Shown here: positions 31,512 to 40,729 of the stretch, one piece after another | Layout: each line of letters starts with the position of its first letter | Position numbering within the stretch: the stretch's first letter is position 1 | DNA from: Polyangium spumosum | GTDB lineage: Bacteria > Myxococcota_A > Polyangia > Polyangiales > Polyangiaceae | Assembly (NCBI RefSeq): GCF_009649845.1 | Contig: NZ_WJIE01000002.1 | Location: 1-64,000, forward strand | DNA length: 64,000 bases | Direction of reading: 5' to 3' | Notes under the pieces: model-generated | The model's input: the letters and a program-made list of their open reading frames with translations, nothing else | Told to the model about the DNA's origin: nothing | Database searches by the model: none | Made by a program: the position numbers and the translations under genes

Positions 31512-34487
31512 TCAACTCCCGCCGAGCACGTCCTCGTACACCGCCCGCACGCGCGCCGTAACCTCGCGATAACGCGCGAGCAGCTCCCCCGCGGCCTGCT
31601 CGCCCGGACGGTCACGAATGCCCATCCGCCGCGCCAGCGGCCGGAGGCCCGGCGCGCTCTCTTCGAGCAGGTGCGAGGCATTGGCGTGCACGATCCGGAT
31701 ACGACCGCCGAGCTTGCGCAGGAACGAATACCCGTCCCGCAGCGCCTCAGCCTGCTCCGGCGAGAGCTTGCCCGACGCCGCGAGCGCCTCGATCGCGAGC
31801 GACGTCTCCGTCGTGCGTACGCCCGGATCCGCGCCGGAGCACATCTGGAGGAACTGCACGCAGAGCTCGAGCTCGAAGAGCCCGCCGTGCCCGAGCTTCA
31901 AGTCGTACCGACCGCGCCGCTCCTGCGAGAGCTCCTGCTCCATGCGGCGCCGCAGCCGGCAGAGCTCCTCGGCGACCCGCGCCGGATCCCCCGGCCTCGC
32001 ATAAGCCGCCGCGTGCGCGATCTCGATCGCCCGCGCCCCGAGCTCGACGTCACCCGCCACGGCGCGCGCCCGCAGGAGCGCGAGGCGCTCCCAGGCCGCG
32101 GCCTCGACGTGTGGCGTGTCCGGCCCCTTCGCGTGGTACCGCGCGAAGGCGTCGATCGACGTGACGAGCAAGCCCTGGTTGCCCGAAGGCCGCAGGCGCG
32201 TGTCGAGCTCGTAGCCGGGCCCGGCGGGGTGCAGGATCGAGATGAGGCGGATCACGCGGCGCGCCGAGCGGGCGAAGAAGGCGTCGGGATCCGCGCCGGC
32301 AGGGGCCTTCTCCGGATCGAAGAGGAAGAGGACGTCGAGGTCCGAGCCGTAGCCGATCTCGCATCCCCCGAGCGTGCCGACGGCGAGCACGGAGAGGCCT
32401 CGCACGGGCTCGCCCGGGGGCGTGCCGAGCGCGTGCCGCGTCGAGAGCTCGAGCGAAACATCCGCGAGCTCCGAGAGCACGTAGCCGACCTCGCGCGGGC
32501 CGAGCTCGCTGGCGAGGTCCGCGAGCCCCACGTCGATGACGACACGAGCCTTCGCCTGACGCAGCGCGCGCACGAGCTGCTCGTCGGGCTCCTCGTCCAC
32601 CGCGGCGGCCTCGCGCAGAGCCTGATCGAGCTCCACGCGCACGGACGCGGGCGTGGGGACGCCACGCGCGAACAGGATGCGATCGCCGTGCTCGGGGTGC
32701 TGCACGAGCGCCTCGGCGAGGAAGGCGCTGCCTCCGATCGCCTCGACGAGCCTGCGCACGAGGCGCGGCTCGTCGCCGAGGAAACGCAGGTACACGCCGG
32801 GATGACGAAGCCGCGCGAAGAGCCTGCGAAGCGTGCGCGCGGCCTGCTCGGGATCGGCCGCGTCGGCCACGGCGTCGAGGACCGCCTCGGCGAGGCGCGG
32901 ATACGCCTCGCGGCTGCGCGCGCCGAGCGCCGCGTCGGCCCGCCGCGAGAGCTCGAAGAGATCCCGCGCGACGTCGCCCCACCGCTCCACCGCTTCGAGC
33001 GCGTCCGGCGCCTCCGGCGTCGCGGCCGGCAAGGAGACCTCCGCGACGCGGCGGAAGGCGCTCTCGAACGCCGCGGCGTCGGCGTCGTCGAGCGCGGCGA
33101 GGGCCTCGGTCCAGCGGGAAGGCGCGGGCGCGCCGTCGGGCAGGAGCGAGTGGAAACGCGACTCCACGCGGACGAGGTGCTTCGCGAGGTCGGCCTCGAA
33201 CGCCTCGGCCGACGCGAACCCGAGCGCCCGCGCGAGCCTGCCTGCAGACTCGGCCTCCGCCGGCCACACGTGCGTCTGCTGGCCCGTGGCGAGCTGCACG
33301 GCGTGCTCGGCGCGGCGGAGCGCGAGGTACGCCTCGGCGACCTCACGCGCCTCGCGATCCGTCACGAACCCGGCCGCGCGCAGCCGTCGCAGGCCGTCGA
33401 GCGTGCCCCGCGCGCGCAGGCGCGCCTCGCGGCCTCCCCAGACGAGCAGGAGCGTCTGCACGAAGAACTCCGCCTCGCGGATGCCGCCCGGGCCGAGCTT
33501 CAGATCCCGCCCCGGCTCGCGTGAGAGCTCGGTCCGCGCCCGCTGCACGAGCTTCGTCATCTCGACGGCGATCGTCGGATCGACGCGCCTTCGCCACACG
33601 AAGGGCTCGAGCGCGGCGAGCACCTCGTCGCCGAAGTCGAGGTCGCCCGCGATGGGCCGCGCGCGCACGAGCGCCGCGCGCTCCCACGTCCGCCCGAACG
33701 ACTCGTAGTACCGCTCGGCCGCGGCGAGCGAGTTGACGAGCGGCCCGCTGCGCCCCTCGGGCCGGAGGCGCAGGTCCACGCGCCACACGAAGCCATCGGC
33801 GGTCACGTCCTCGAGCGTCGCCGTCACGCGCCGCGCGACCCGCGTCCAGAAGTCGTGCAGCGGCAGCGCCTCGCCCCCGCCGAGCGAACACCCACCCTCG
33901 TCCGTGTCGTAAAAGAACACGAGATCGACGTCGGATCCCACGTTGAGCTCGCCGCCGCCGAGCTTGCCCATCCCGAGCACGACGAACCGCGCGGGCGCGC
34001 CGCTGTCGAGGCGCGGAGGGCCGAACCGCGCGGAGAGCTGCGTGATCGCGTCCTTCACGGCCGCGTCGATCGTCACCTCCGCGAGCGCCGCGATCTCCTG
34101 CGAGGTGACGTCGACGTCGGCGCCGCCGAGCGAAGGCGGCAAGAGCTCGCGCAGCGCGACGCGGATCCGCTCCTCGCGGGCGAAGCGCCGGAGCTCGCGC
34201 GAGACCCGCTCCGCGTCGCCGTCGTCGCCGATCCGCGCCTTGAGGCGCGCCCTGAGCCCTGCGTGATCCCGCGCGGCCTGGTGCCCTTCGGCCGCGATCG
34301 TCACCACGATCTCGGGCGACGCTTCGAGCGCGGGGGCGAGCGCGGGGTAGGCGCTCGCGAGCAGCACCGCGAGCAGGAAGCCGACCGTGCCGGGCTCGAG
34401 CTGCTCGGCGAAACGCGCGGCGTAGATCTCGGCCCGGCGGCGATCGATCCGCTGCGCGAGGGCCTGGAGCCGGGAGCGCCGGAGCAT
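31512..34487 (-). CDS. glnE: Bifunctional glutamine synthetase adenylyltransferase/adenylyl-removing enzyme
   Basis: GlnE adenylylates glutamine synthetase to switch it off and removes AMP to switch it on, in response to PII. At 991 residues it has the normal two-domain length. The N-terminal adenylyl-removase nucleotidyltransferase domain has VLGMGKLGGGELNVGSDVDL, and the C-terminal adenylyltransferase domain has AVGTLGGCEIGYGSDLDVLF. Both keep the GSDxD metal-binding motif. RVDLRLRPEGRSG and DTRLRPSGNQG are the matching second motifs. ATG 34487 was chosen because the upstream codons are Arg/Ser-rich noise. It heads the NfeD-flotillin run, probably only by position. Confidence 0.93.
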   Translation of the reverse strand: MLRRSRLQALAQRIDRRRAEIYAARFAEQLEPGTVGFLLAVLLASAYPALAPALEASPEIVVTIAAEGHQAARDHAGLRARLKARIGDDGDAERVSRELRRFAREERIRVALRELLPPSLGGADVDVTSQEIAALAEVTIDAAVKDAITQLSARFGPPRLDSGAPARFVVLGMGKLGGGELNVGSDVDLVFFYDTDEGGCSLGGGEALPLHDFWTRVARRVTATLEDVTADGFVWRVDLRLRPEGRSGPLVNSLAAAERYYESFGRTWERAALVRARPIAGDLDFGDEVLAALEPFVWRRRVDPTIAVEMTKLVQRARTELSREPGRDLKLGPGGIREAEFFVQTLLLVWGGREARLRARGTLDGLRRLRAAGFVTDREAREVAEAYLALRRAEHAVQLATGQQTHVWPAEAESAGRLARALGFASAEAFEADLAKHLVRVESRFHSLLPDGAPAPSRWTEALAALDDADAAAFESAFRRVAEVSLPAATPEAPDALEAVERWGDVARDLFELSRRADAALGARSREAYPRLAEAVLDAVADAADPEQAARTLRRLFARLRHPGVYLRFLGDEPRLVRRLVEAIGGSAFLAEALVQHPEHGDRILFARGVPTPASVRVELDQALREAAAVDEEPDEQLVRALRQAKARVVIDVGLADLASELGPREVGYVLSELADVSLELSTRHALGTPPGEPVRGLSVLAVGTLGGCEIGYGSDLDVLFLFDPEKAPAGADPDAFFARSARRVIRLISILHPAGPGYELDTRLRPSGNQGLLVTSIDAFARYHAKGPDTPHVEAAAWERLALLRARAVAGDVELGARAIEIAHAAAYARPGDPARVAEELCRLRRRMEQELSQERRGRYDLKLGHGGLFELELCVQFLQMCSGADPGVRTTETSLAIEALAASGKLSPEQAEALRDGYSFLRKLGGRIRIVHANASHLLEESAPGLRPLARRMGIRDRPGEQAAGELLARYREVTARVRAVYEDVLGGS

Positions 34488-34620
34488 CGGAGGAGAGCCG
34501 CAACGTAGCAGCGAGGCGCGCCGCGCACTGCTCTCTTTTCCCTCCTCTCGCGCCGACGAGCAGGCTGGGCGGACGCGCCTCCGATCCCGATGCGCCTTGG
34601 CGAGGCTCCGCTCACCTCTT

Positions 34621-35298
34621 ATGCTCCGCCGCGTGCGTCTCCTCTGCCTGTCCGACATCCATGGACGCGTGGATGCGCTCTCCGCCGTACTCGCGGTGGC
34701 CGAGCGCCGCGGCTACTCCAAGATCCTCGTCGCCGGGGATCTATGCTTTCCCGGCCCCGAACCGCTCGAGACGTGGCGGAGGCTCACGCAGATGCAGGCC
34801 ATCCTGGTCCAGGGCACGGGAGATCGTGCGCTCGCGACGCTCGACATCAGCAAGGTCGTGCCGAAGAGCCCCCACGAGCGCTCGCGGCTCGAGCGCCTCT
34901 CGGAGGTGCGCACCGAGCTCGGCCAGCTCATCCTCGCGCGCCTCGGCCGGCTCCCCACGACCCACCGCATGAACCTCGAGGACGGCAGCGAGCTGCTGCT
35001 CGTGCACGGATCGCCGGTGGATCCGTTCGAGCCGTTCTGCCACGACATGACGGACGAGGAGATGGCCGCCCTGCTCGGCGACGATCCTGCGGACGTGATC
35101 GTCTGCGGCGGCTCGCACGTGCCCTTCGACCGCATGGTCCAGGGTGTACGGATCGTGAACGTCGGCAGCGTCGGGGAGGCACCGGGGGGCGAGGGCGCGG
35201 GGCAAGGCTTTTCGCACGCCGACGTCACGCTGCTCGAGACGAGCATCGCCGGCGTCGAGGTCGAGCAGATCGCCGTGCCTCTGGGCAAGGCAGCTTGA
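34621..35298 (+). CDS. Calcineurin-like metallophosphoesterase
   Basis: This 225-residue protein has the metallophosphatase ligands in order: CLSDIHG near residue 10, VAGDLCFPGP near residue 38 (GD), GTGD near residue 64 in place of the usual GNHD, LLVHGSP near residue 128 and CGGSHVPFDR near residue 160. The fold is that of YfcE-like phosphodiesterases, which cut phosphodiesters or nucleotides. The change from N-H to T-G in the third motif could alter activity. The ATG at 34621 fits, and GTG 34633 is an alternative. It diverges from glnE across 133 bp. Confidence 0.85.
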   Translation: MLRRVRLLCLSDIHGRVDALSAVLAVAERRGYSKILVAGDLCFPGPEPLETWRRLTQMQAILVQGTGDRALATLDISKVVPKSPHERSRLERLSEVRTELGQLILARLGRLPTTHRMNLEDGSELLLVHGSPVDPFEPFCHDMTDEEMAALLGDDPADVIVCGGSHVPFDRMVQGVRIVNVGSVGEAPGGEGAGQGFSHADVTLLETSIAGVEVEQIAVPLGKAA

Positions 35299-35404
35299 GA
35301 ACGAAGGGCCCCTCCCGTCGGCTGGCTTGCTTCGAGGGCCTTCGGACCCCGAGAAACCACGCGCCCCTGCACGGTAACCGTTCCCAAGCGACGGCGTGCG
35401 GGGC

Positions 35405-35410
35405 TATGAT
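35405..35410 (+). promoter_or_regulatory. Possible -10 box for the FHA-GGDEF gene
   Basis: TATGAT lies 13 bp before the ATG at 35424, with TTCCCA 18 bp further upstream (35381-35386) as a weak -35. The leader would be only about 7 nt. This is suggestive only. Confidence 0.25.
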
Positions 35411-35423
35411 GTAGTTTGGCAGC

Positions 35424-36353
35424 ATGAACAGCGGGCCGCCTGACGACGATATCGAAGCCACGCGGGTCGCCCACGTGAAGGAGCTCCAGGACGAGCTCAG
35501 GGCTCGATCGCAGCGTGATCGCGCCTATCTCATCGTGCTCGTCGGCTCGAACGTCGGCGAGATGTTCGAGGTCGAGTTTCCGGAGACCGTCCTGGGCCGC
35601 GGGGCGAACGCCACGGTGCGTCTGAACGACGACGGCATCTCGCGTCGGCACGCGCGGCTCGTCCGCGCCGGCAACGACGTGGTGCTCGAGGACCTCAACA
35701 GCTCGAACGGCACCTCGGTGAACGGCGAGAACATCAGCCAGCGCATCCTGCGCGACGGCGACAAGATCCGCCTGGGATCAACCACGATCCTGAAGTTCAC
35801 CTACCACGACCACCTCGACGTCAGCTTCCAGCAGCAGATGATCGACGCGGCGCTGCGGGACGGGCTGACGAAGGCGTTCAACAAACGTTACTTCCTGAGC
35901 CGACTCGAGACCGAGATCGCCTACGCGAAGCGGCACCGCGCGCCGCTCTCGCTGGTGATGTTCGACGTCGACCACTTCAAGCGCGTGAACGACACGTACG
36001 GCCACCTCGCCGGCGACTACGTGCTCACGAAGATCTCGAAGCTGACGATGAACACGGTGCGCACCGAGGACGTCTTCGCGCGTTACGGCGGCGAAGAGTT
36101 CGGCGTGATCTGCCGCGGCGTGACGCTCGGCAACGCCGGCATCCTCGGCGAGCGGCTGCGATCCGCGGTGGAGACGGAGCGCTTCGAACACGAAGGGACG
36201 CGCATGCAGATCACGATCAGCGTCGGCGTCGCCGCGTACCCGGACCTGCCGGTCGAGACGCCCGAGCAGCTCATCGCCGCCGCCGACGAGGCGCTCTACC
36301 AGGCGAAGAGGACGGGCCGAAACCGCGTCCTGCTCAAGCACGGGACGGGCTGA
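35424..36353 (+). CDS. Diguanylate cyclase with FHA domain
   Basis: This 309-residue protein couples phospho-protein sensing to c-di-GMP synthesis. Residues 40-120 are an FHA domain (GRGANATVRLNDDGISRRHARL, in two runs, and DLNSSNGTSVNG), which binds phosphothreonine. Residues 145-305 are a GGDEF domain with an intact active site (RYGGEEFGV). An RTED segment five residues before it fits the RxxD product-inhibition site, so activity is probably feedback regulated. DVDHFKRVNDTYGH is the standard metal-binding segment. With Hanks kinases in this genome, an FHA input is a natural link, but the partner kinase is unknown. No membrane segment is seen. Confidence 0.92.
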   Translation: MNSGPPDDDIEATRVAHVKELQDELRARSQRDRAYLIVLVGSNVGEMFEVEFPETVLGRGANATVRLNDDGISRRHARLVRAGNDVVLEDLNSSNGTSVNGENISQRILRDGDKIRLGSTTILKFTYHDHLDVSFQQQMIDAALRDGLTKAFNKRYFLSRLETEIAYAKRHRAPLSLVMFDVDHFKRVNDTYGHLAGDYVLTKISKLTMNTVRTEDVFARYGGEEFGVICRGVTLGNAGILGERLRSAVETERFEHEGTRMQITISVGVAAYPDLPVETPEQLIAAADEALYQAKRTGRNRVLLKHGTG

Positions 36354-36365
36354 AACGCTTTCATT

Positions 36366-37205
36366 TCAGGCAGGTTCGTCGAGCGCTCGCCTGAGCTCGC
36401 CGACGAAGCTACACACGGCGCGCCGCTGCTCGTCTCCACTCGCGGCTTGCTCGATGCGCCGCGCGAGCGCCGTGCCGACGACGACGCCGTCCGCGCCGCC
36501 CGACGCCTGGCCCGCCGCGAGCCGCGCGCTCGCGCCGCCGTCGATGCCGAAGCCCACGAGCACCGGTCGGTCGAACGATCGACGCATCCCCTCGGCGTCG
36601 CGCGCGGCCGCGGCGAGATCCGAGGGGCTCGCCCCCGTCACGCCGGTCATCGAGATCGAGTACACGAACGCGCGCGGCGCGCCGTCGAGCGGCGTCGAGG
36701 CGCGACGGATCGCTTCGATGCGCGCCGCGTGGCTCGTCGGCGAGACGAGCGGCACGACGCCGAGCCCCTCGGCGGCAGCACAGGCCCGCAGCGGCCCTGC
36801 CTCCTCGGGAGGCAGATCCACGACGAGCAGCGCGTCGACGCCCGCCTCCCGCGCGAGCCGCGCGACCTTCGCCTCCCCCGCGACGAAGACGGGGTTGTAG
36901 TACGTGAAGAGCACGAGCGGCGCCTCCGAGCGCGCTCGCACGCGCGCCGCCACCTCGAGCACGCGCTCGAGCGTCGCGCCCGCCGCGATGGCGCGCTGGG
37001 CCGCGCGCGCGAGCGTCGGGCCGTCGGCGGTGGGATCACTGAACGGCACGCCGAGCTCCAGGATGTCGGCGCCCGCGTCGATGGCCTCGAGCGCGAGGAA
37101 CCCCGAAGCTTCGAGTGATGGATCGCCGACGCAGAGGTAGACGCAGAGCGCCTTCCTGCCTTCGCGCCGGAGCTCGACGAAGCGCTGATCGATCCGGTGC
37201 ATCAT
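36366..37205 (-). CDS. trpA: Tryptophan synthase alpha chain
   Basis: TrpA cleaves indole-3-glycerol phosphate to indole, which passes through a tunnel to TrpB. The 279-residue length is normal. The catalytic Glu sits in [11 protein letters not shown] near residue 53, and the catalytic Asp in SDPTADGPT a few residues on. FTYYNPVF and VVDLPPEEA follow, with the phosphate-binding GFGI and [10 protein letters not shown] near the end. ATG 37205 overlaps the trpB stop by 4 bp; ATG 37202 would give a 1-bp overlap. It is the last gene of the long minus-strand run and converges on the FHA-GGDEF gene with a 12-bp gap. Confidence 0.95.
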   Translation of the reverse strand: MMHRIDQRFVELRREGRKALCVYLCVGDPSLEASGFLALEAIDAGADILELGVPFSDPTADGPTLARAAQRAIAAGATLERVLEVAARVRARSEAPLVLFTYYNPVFVAGEAKVARLAREAGVDALLVVDLPPEEAGPLRACAAAEGLGVVPLVSPTSHAARIEAIRRASTPLDGAPRAFVYSISMTGVTGASPSDLAAAARDAEGMRRSFDRPVLVGFGIDGGASARLAAGQASGGADGVVVGTALARRIEQAASGDEQRRAVCSFVGELRRALDEPA

Positions 37206-38404
37206 TTCCCTCCGACGTACGCCGTGATCGTGTCCAGGTCCTTGTCGCCGCGGCCCGAGAGGCACACGAGGATCCGCGAAGGCCGCCCCCTCGCCTCGGC
37301 CTCGCGCCGCGCGATCGCCCCGATCGCGGCGAACGCGTGCGCCGTCTCCAGCGCGACCACGATGCCCTCGGAGCGCGCCACCTCGCGCGCCGCAGCGAGC
37401 GCCTCCTCGTCCGTCGCGGAGACGTACGTGGCGCGCCCCGTGTCGCGGAGGCGCGCGTGCTCCGGCCCCACGCCTGGATAATCGAGCCCCGCGCTCACCG
37501 AGTGCGCCTCCTCCACCTGCCCCGCTTCATCGCAGAGCACGTACGTCTTCGCGCCGTGGAGCACGCCGACCCGCCCGCGCGACAGCGTCGCCGCGTGCCT
37601 GTCCGTGTCGAGCCCGTGGCCCGCGGCCTCCACGCCGTAGAGCGACACGCCCGCGTCACCCTCGAACGCCTTGAAGATTCCGATCGCGTTTGATCCACCG
37701 CCCACGCACGCGATCACGGCGTCCGGCAGCGCCCCGCGCGTGGCGCATGCAGCGCGCGCCTCGTCGCCGATGATCCGCTGCAGCTCCGCGACGAGCGTGG
37801 GGTACGGGTGCGGCCCTGCCGCGCTGCCGACGCAGTAGTACGTCGTGCGTACGTTCGTCACCCAGTCGCGCAGCGCCTCGTTCATCGCGTCCTTCAAGGT
37901 CCGCGACCCGGACTCCACCGGTACCACGCGCGCGCCGAGCAGCCGCATGCGCGCGACGTTCGGCGCTTGCCGTTCCATGTCGAGCGCGCCCTGGTAGACC
38001 TCGCACGGCAGGCCGAGCAGCGCCGCCGCCGTCGCCGTCGCGACGCCGTGTTGCCCCGCGCCCGTCTCCGCGATGATCCGCGTCTTGCCCATCGCCTTCG
38101 CGAGCAAGAGCTGACCGAGCGCATTGTTGATCTTGTGCGCCCCCGTGTGACAGAGGTCCTCGCGCTTGAGCAAGAGCTCGGCGATGGCACCTCCGTCCGG
38201 ATCGATGCGCCGCGCGAGCCGCTTCGCCTCCGTCAGGGGCGTCGGGCGCCCGACGTAGCTCCGCAGGAGCTCGTGGAGCTCCGCCTGGAACGCTGGCGAG
38301 GGCAGGAGCTCCTGCCGCGCGTGATCGAGCTCCTCGAGCGCGGGCACGAGCGTCTCGGCGACGAACCGCCCTCCAAAAGGTCCGAAATATCCTGCCGCGG
38401 TCAC
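37202..38404 (-). CDS. trpB: Tryptophan synthase beta chain
   Basis: TrpB condenses indole and serine to tryptophan using PLP. The 400-residue protein has the canonical TrpB1 features: GGRFVAETL at the start, [15 protein letters not shown] with the PLP lysine (in HK), [12 protein letters not shown], and the phosphate-binding [10 protein letters not shown]. The start is GTG 38404. It is coupled to trpA by overlap. trpF is about 4 kb upstream on the same strand with two secreted-protein genes between them, and trpC/D/E are not in the window, so the pathway genes are scattered here. Confidence 0.95.
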   Translation of the reverse strand: MTAAGYFGPFGGRFVAETLVPALEELDHARQELLPSPAFQAELHELLRSYVGRPTPLTEAKRLARRIDPDGGAIAELLLKREDLCHTGAHKINNALGQLLLAKAMGKTRIIAETGAGQHGVATATAAALLGLPCEVYQGALDMERQAPNVARMRLLGARVVPVESGSRTLKDAMNEALRDWVTNVRTTYYCVGSAAGPHPYPTLVAELQRIIGDEARAACATRGALPDAVIACVGGGSNAIGIFKAFEGDAGVSLYGVEAAGHGLDTDRHAATLSRGRVGVLHGAKTYVLCDEAGQVEEAHSVSAGLDYPGVGPEHARLRDTGRATYVSATDEEALAAAREVARSEGIVVALETAHAFAAIGAIARREAEARGRPSRILVCLSGRGDKDLDTITAYVGGK

Positions 38405-38488
38405 GCCGGGAAGCCTGCCCGCCCGCGTCTTACCGGGCGAGCAGGTCCTTCCTGAAACCGGCGTCGAGCGAGCCCCGCGGCGCCGAGG

Positions 38489-40591
38489 TCACCAGACGCC
38501 GCACATCTTCGCCGGGCGCATCGGTGTGCCCTCGGCGCAGGAGAACGCCTGCGCGAACTCCGGCGTGTTCACGAGCGGACCGTTCACGCGGAACCGGGGC
38601 GCCGAGTGCGTGTTCGTCTTCGCGTGGAGGCGCGTGTACTCGTCGCGGCTCTTGGCGCACCACGCCTGCGCGTGCGCGAGGAAGAACTGCTGATCCTCGG
38701 TGAAGCCACTCGCCACCGTCATGTTCGCCGCGCCCTTGCGCATCTCGCGGTAGGCCAAAAACGCGAGCTTGATGCCGCCGAGATCCGCGATGTTCTCGCC
38801 GAGCGTCAGCTTGCCGTTGAGCTTCACGCCGGGCAGCGGCTCGTACTTCGAGTACTGCTCCTCGACGCAGGTCGTCTTCTTCTGGAAGAGCTCCCCGACG
38901 GCGGGCTCCCACCAGTTCTCGAGGTTGCCGTTGCCCGCGAACTGCGAGCCCTCGTCGTCGAAGCCGTGCGTGAGCTCGTGGCCCACGACCATGCCCATCG
39001 CGCCGAGGTTCACCTGGATCGCCGACTTCACGTCGTAGAAGGGCGGCTGCAGGATCCCAGCCGGGAAGACCATGTGGTTCTTCTGCGCGTCGTAGTACGC
39101 GTTCACCATCGGAGGGCTCATCTGCCACTCCTCGCGATCGACGGGCTTGCCGATCTTGGCGAGCCTGCGCTTCTGCTCGAACGCGCCCGCGGCCAGCATG
39201 TTCTTCCCGTAGCTCTTCCGGTCGACCTCGAAGTCGTAGCTGCGCCACTTGTTCGGGTAGCCGATGAGGTAGGCCATGGCGGAGAGCTTCTGCAGCGCGC
39301 GCTCCTTCGTCTTGTCGTCCATCCAGTCGAGCGAGCGGACGCGCACCCCGAAGGCCTTGCCGATCTCCTGCACCATCTGCTCGGCCGCGCGCTTCGAGTC
39401 GCCCGCGAAGTGGCGCGCCACGAAGGGCTGCGCGACGAGCTCGCCGAGCGCGTGATCCGTGGCATCGACGCACCGCTTCCAGCGCGGCTTCTGCTCCTTC
39501 AGGCCGACGAGGCGGGCGCGCATGGAGAACATCTCGTCGACGAACGGCTTCGATAGATCGTCGGCCGCCGCGCGCACGACGTGCCAGGTCATGTAGCTCT
39601 GCCAGACCGCGGGCTTCACCGACGAGAGCAGCTTGTCGATGCCCTCGAAGAACGCGACCGACGTGAGGTTCGCCTGCTTCACGTCCGCGATCCCGAGCGC
39701 CTTGAAGTACGTGTCCCACGGGAACGTCGGCGCCTTCTTCGCGAGATCGGCGCGGCTCACCATGTTGTAGAGGGCCTTCGGATCGCGGCGCTCCACGCGC
39801 GTCTTCGAGACCTTGGCGATGTCGGTCTCGAGCGCGAGCACGTTCGCCGCGGCCTTCTTCGCGTCGGCCTCGGAGAGCCCGGCGAGCTTCAGCATGCGCT
39901 CGACGTGGGCCACGTAGTCCGCGCGGAGCTTCTTCGAGTCGTCGTCTTCCTTCGTGTAGTAGTCGCGATCCGGCAGGCCGAGCCCGCCTTGATCGAGCGT
40001 GGCGATGACGCGCGTCGCGTCCCCGGGATCCTGCTCGCCCGAGATCCAGAACAGCGGGAACATGCCCTTGCCGTGGAGCTCGGTGACGAGCGCGGCCACG
40101 TCCTTCGCGGAGGAGACCTTGCGCGCCCGATCGACGAGCGGCTTGATCGGCGTGATGCCCGCGGCGTCGACGGCCGCCTCATCCATGCACGCGGCGTAGA
40201 AATCGCCGATCTTCTTCGTCGTCGGATCGGCGTTCTTCGCCTTGCCTGCGTCCTCCAGGATCGTCTTCAGCGCGATCTCGTTGCGCTTGTCGATCTCGCT
40301 GAAGCTCCGCACCCACGTCGCCTCGTCGGCCGGGATCTCCGTCGACTTCAGCCAGCCGCCGCACGCGAACTGGTAGAAGTCGTCGCAAGGGCTGACGGAC
40401 TTGTCGAGCGCGGCGCCGTCGAGGCCGACGCTCTCCAGCGTGACCTGCACGGGCGGCGGGCCCTTGTCGGCCGGCGGATCGACGGTGGGCACGGGGCCCG
40501 CGGACTGGGTGATGGGCTCGGGCTTCGTCGAGCCACACCCAGCGAGGAGGGACAACGCCACGGAGGCGAAGGCGAGGGAAAGCGTGCGCAT
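38489..40591 (-). CDS. M13-family (neprilysin-like) metallopeptidase lipoprotein
   Basis: This 700-residue lipoprotein has the lipobox LLAGCG at residue 19, followed by a Pro-rich spacer. The N-terminal M13 domain starts with CDDFYQFACGGWL, and the C-terminal catalytic domain carries the zinc motif GHELTHGFDDEGSQF near residue 540. The third ligand and active site lie in ENIADLGGI near residue 600, and the substrate-binding NAYYDAQKNHMVFPAGI stands before the zinc motif. These enzymes cleave oligopeptides outside the cytoplasm. ATG 40591 was chosen for the signal peptide. It lies between the beta-helix gene and trpB on the same strand, with gaps of 138 and 84 bp. Confidence 0.93.
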   Translation of the reverse strand: MRTLSLAFASVALSLLAGCGSTKPEPITQSAGPVPTVDPPADKGPPPVQVTLESVGLDGAALDKSVSPCDDFYQFACGGWLKSTEIPADEATWVRSFSEIDKRNEIALKTILEDAGKAKNADPTTKKIGDFYAACMDEAAVDAAGITPIKPLVDRARKVSSAKDVAALVTELHGKGMFPLFWISGEQDPGDATRVIATLDQGGLGLPDRDYYTKEDDDSKKLRADYVAHVERMLKLAGLSEADAKKAAANVLALETDIAKVSKTRVERRDPKALYNMVSRADLAKKAPTFPWDTYFKALGIADVKQANLTSVAFFEGIDKLLSSVKPAVWQSYMTWHVVRAAADDLSKPFVDEMFSMRARLVGLKEQKPRWKRCVDATDHALGELVAQPFVARHFAGDSKRAAEQMVQEIGKAFGVRVRSLDWMDDKTKERALQKLSAMAYLIGYPNKWRSYDFEVDRKSYGKNMLAAGAFEQKRRLAKIGKPVDREEWQMSPPMVNAYYDAQKNHMVFPAGILQPPFYDVKSAIQVNLGAMGMVVGHELTHGFDDEGSQFAGNGNLENWWEPAVGELFQKKTTCVEEQYSKYEPLPGVKLNGKLTLGENIADLGGIKLAFLAYREMRKGAANMTVASGFTEDQQFFLAHAQAWCAKSRDEYTRLHAKTNTHSAPRFRVNGPLVNTPEFAQAFSCAEGTPMRPAKMCGVW

Positions 40592-40729
40592 ACGAGTCTC
40601 CAGTCGGGGGAGCGGCATCCTAGGACGAACCGCGGACGCCGCAACGATCGACGTCACTCGCGAGGCCATGTGAACCCGCGAGAACGCGTGAACCGGAGAG
40701 GACGTGGAGAGGCGTGTTCGAGACCGCGA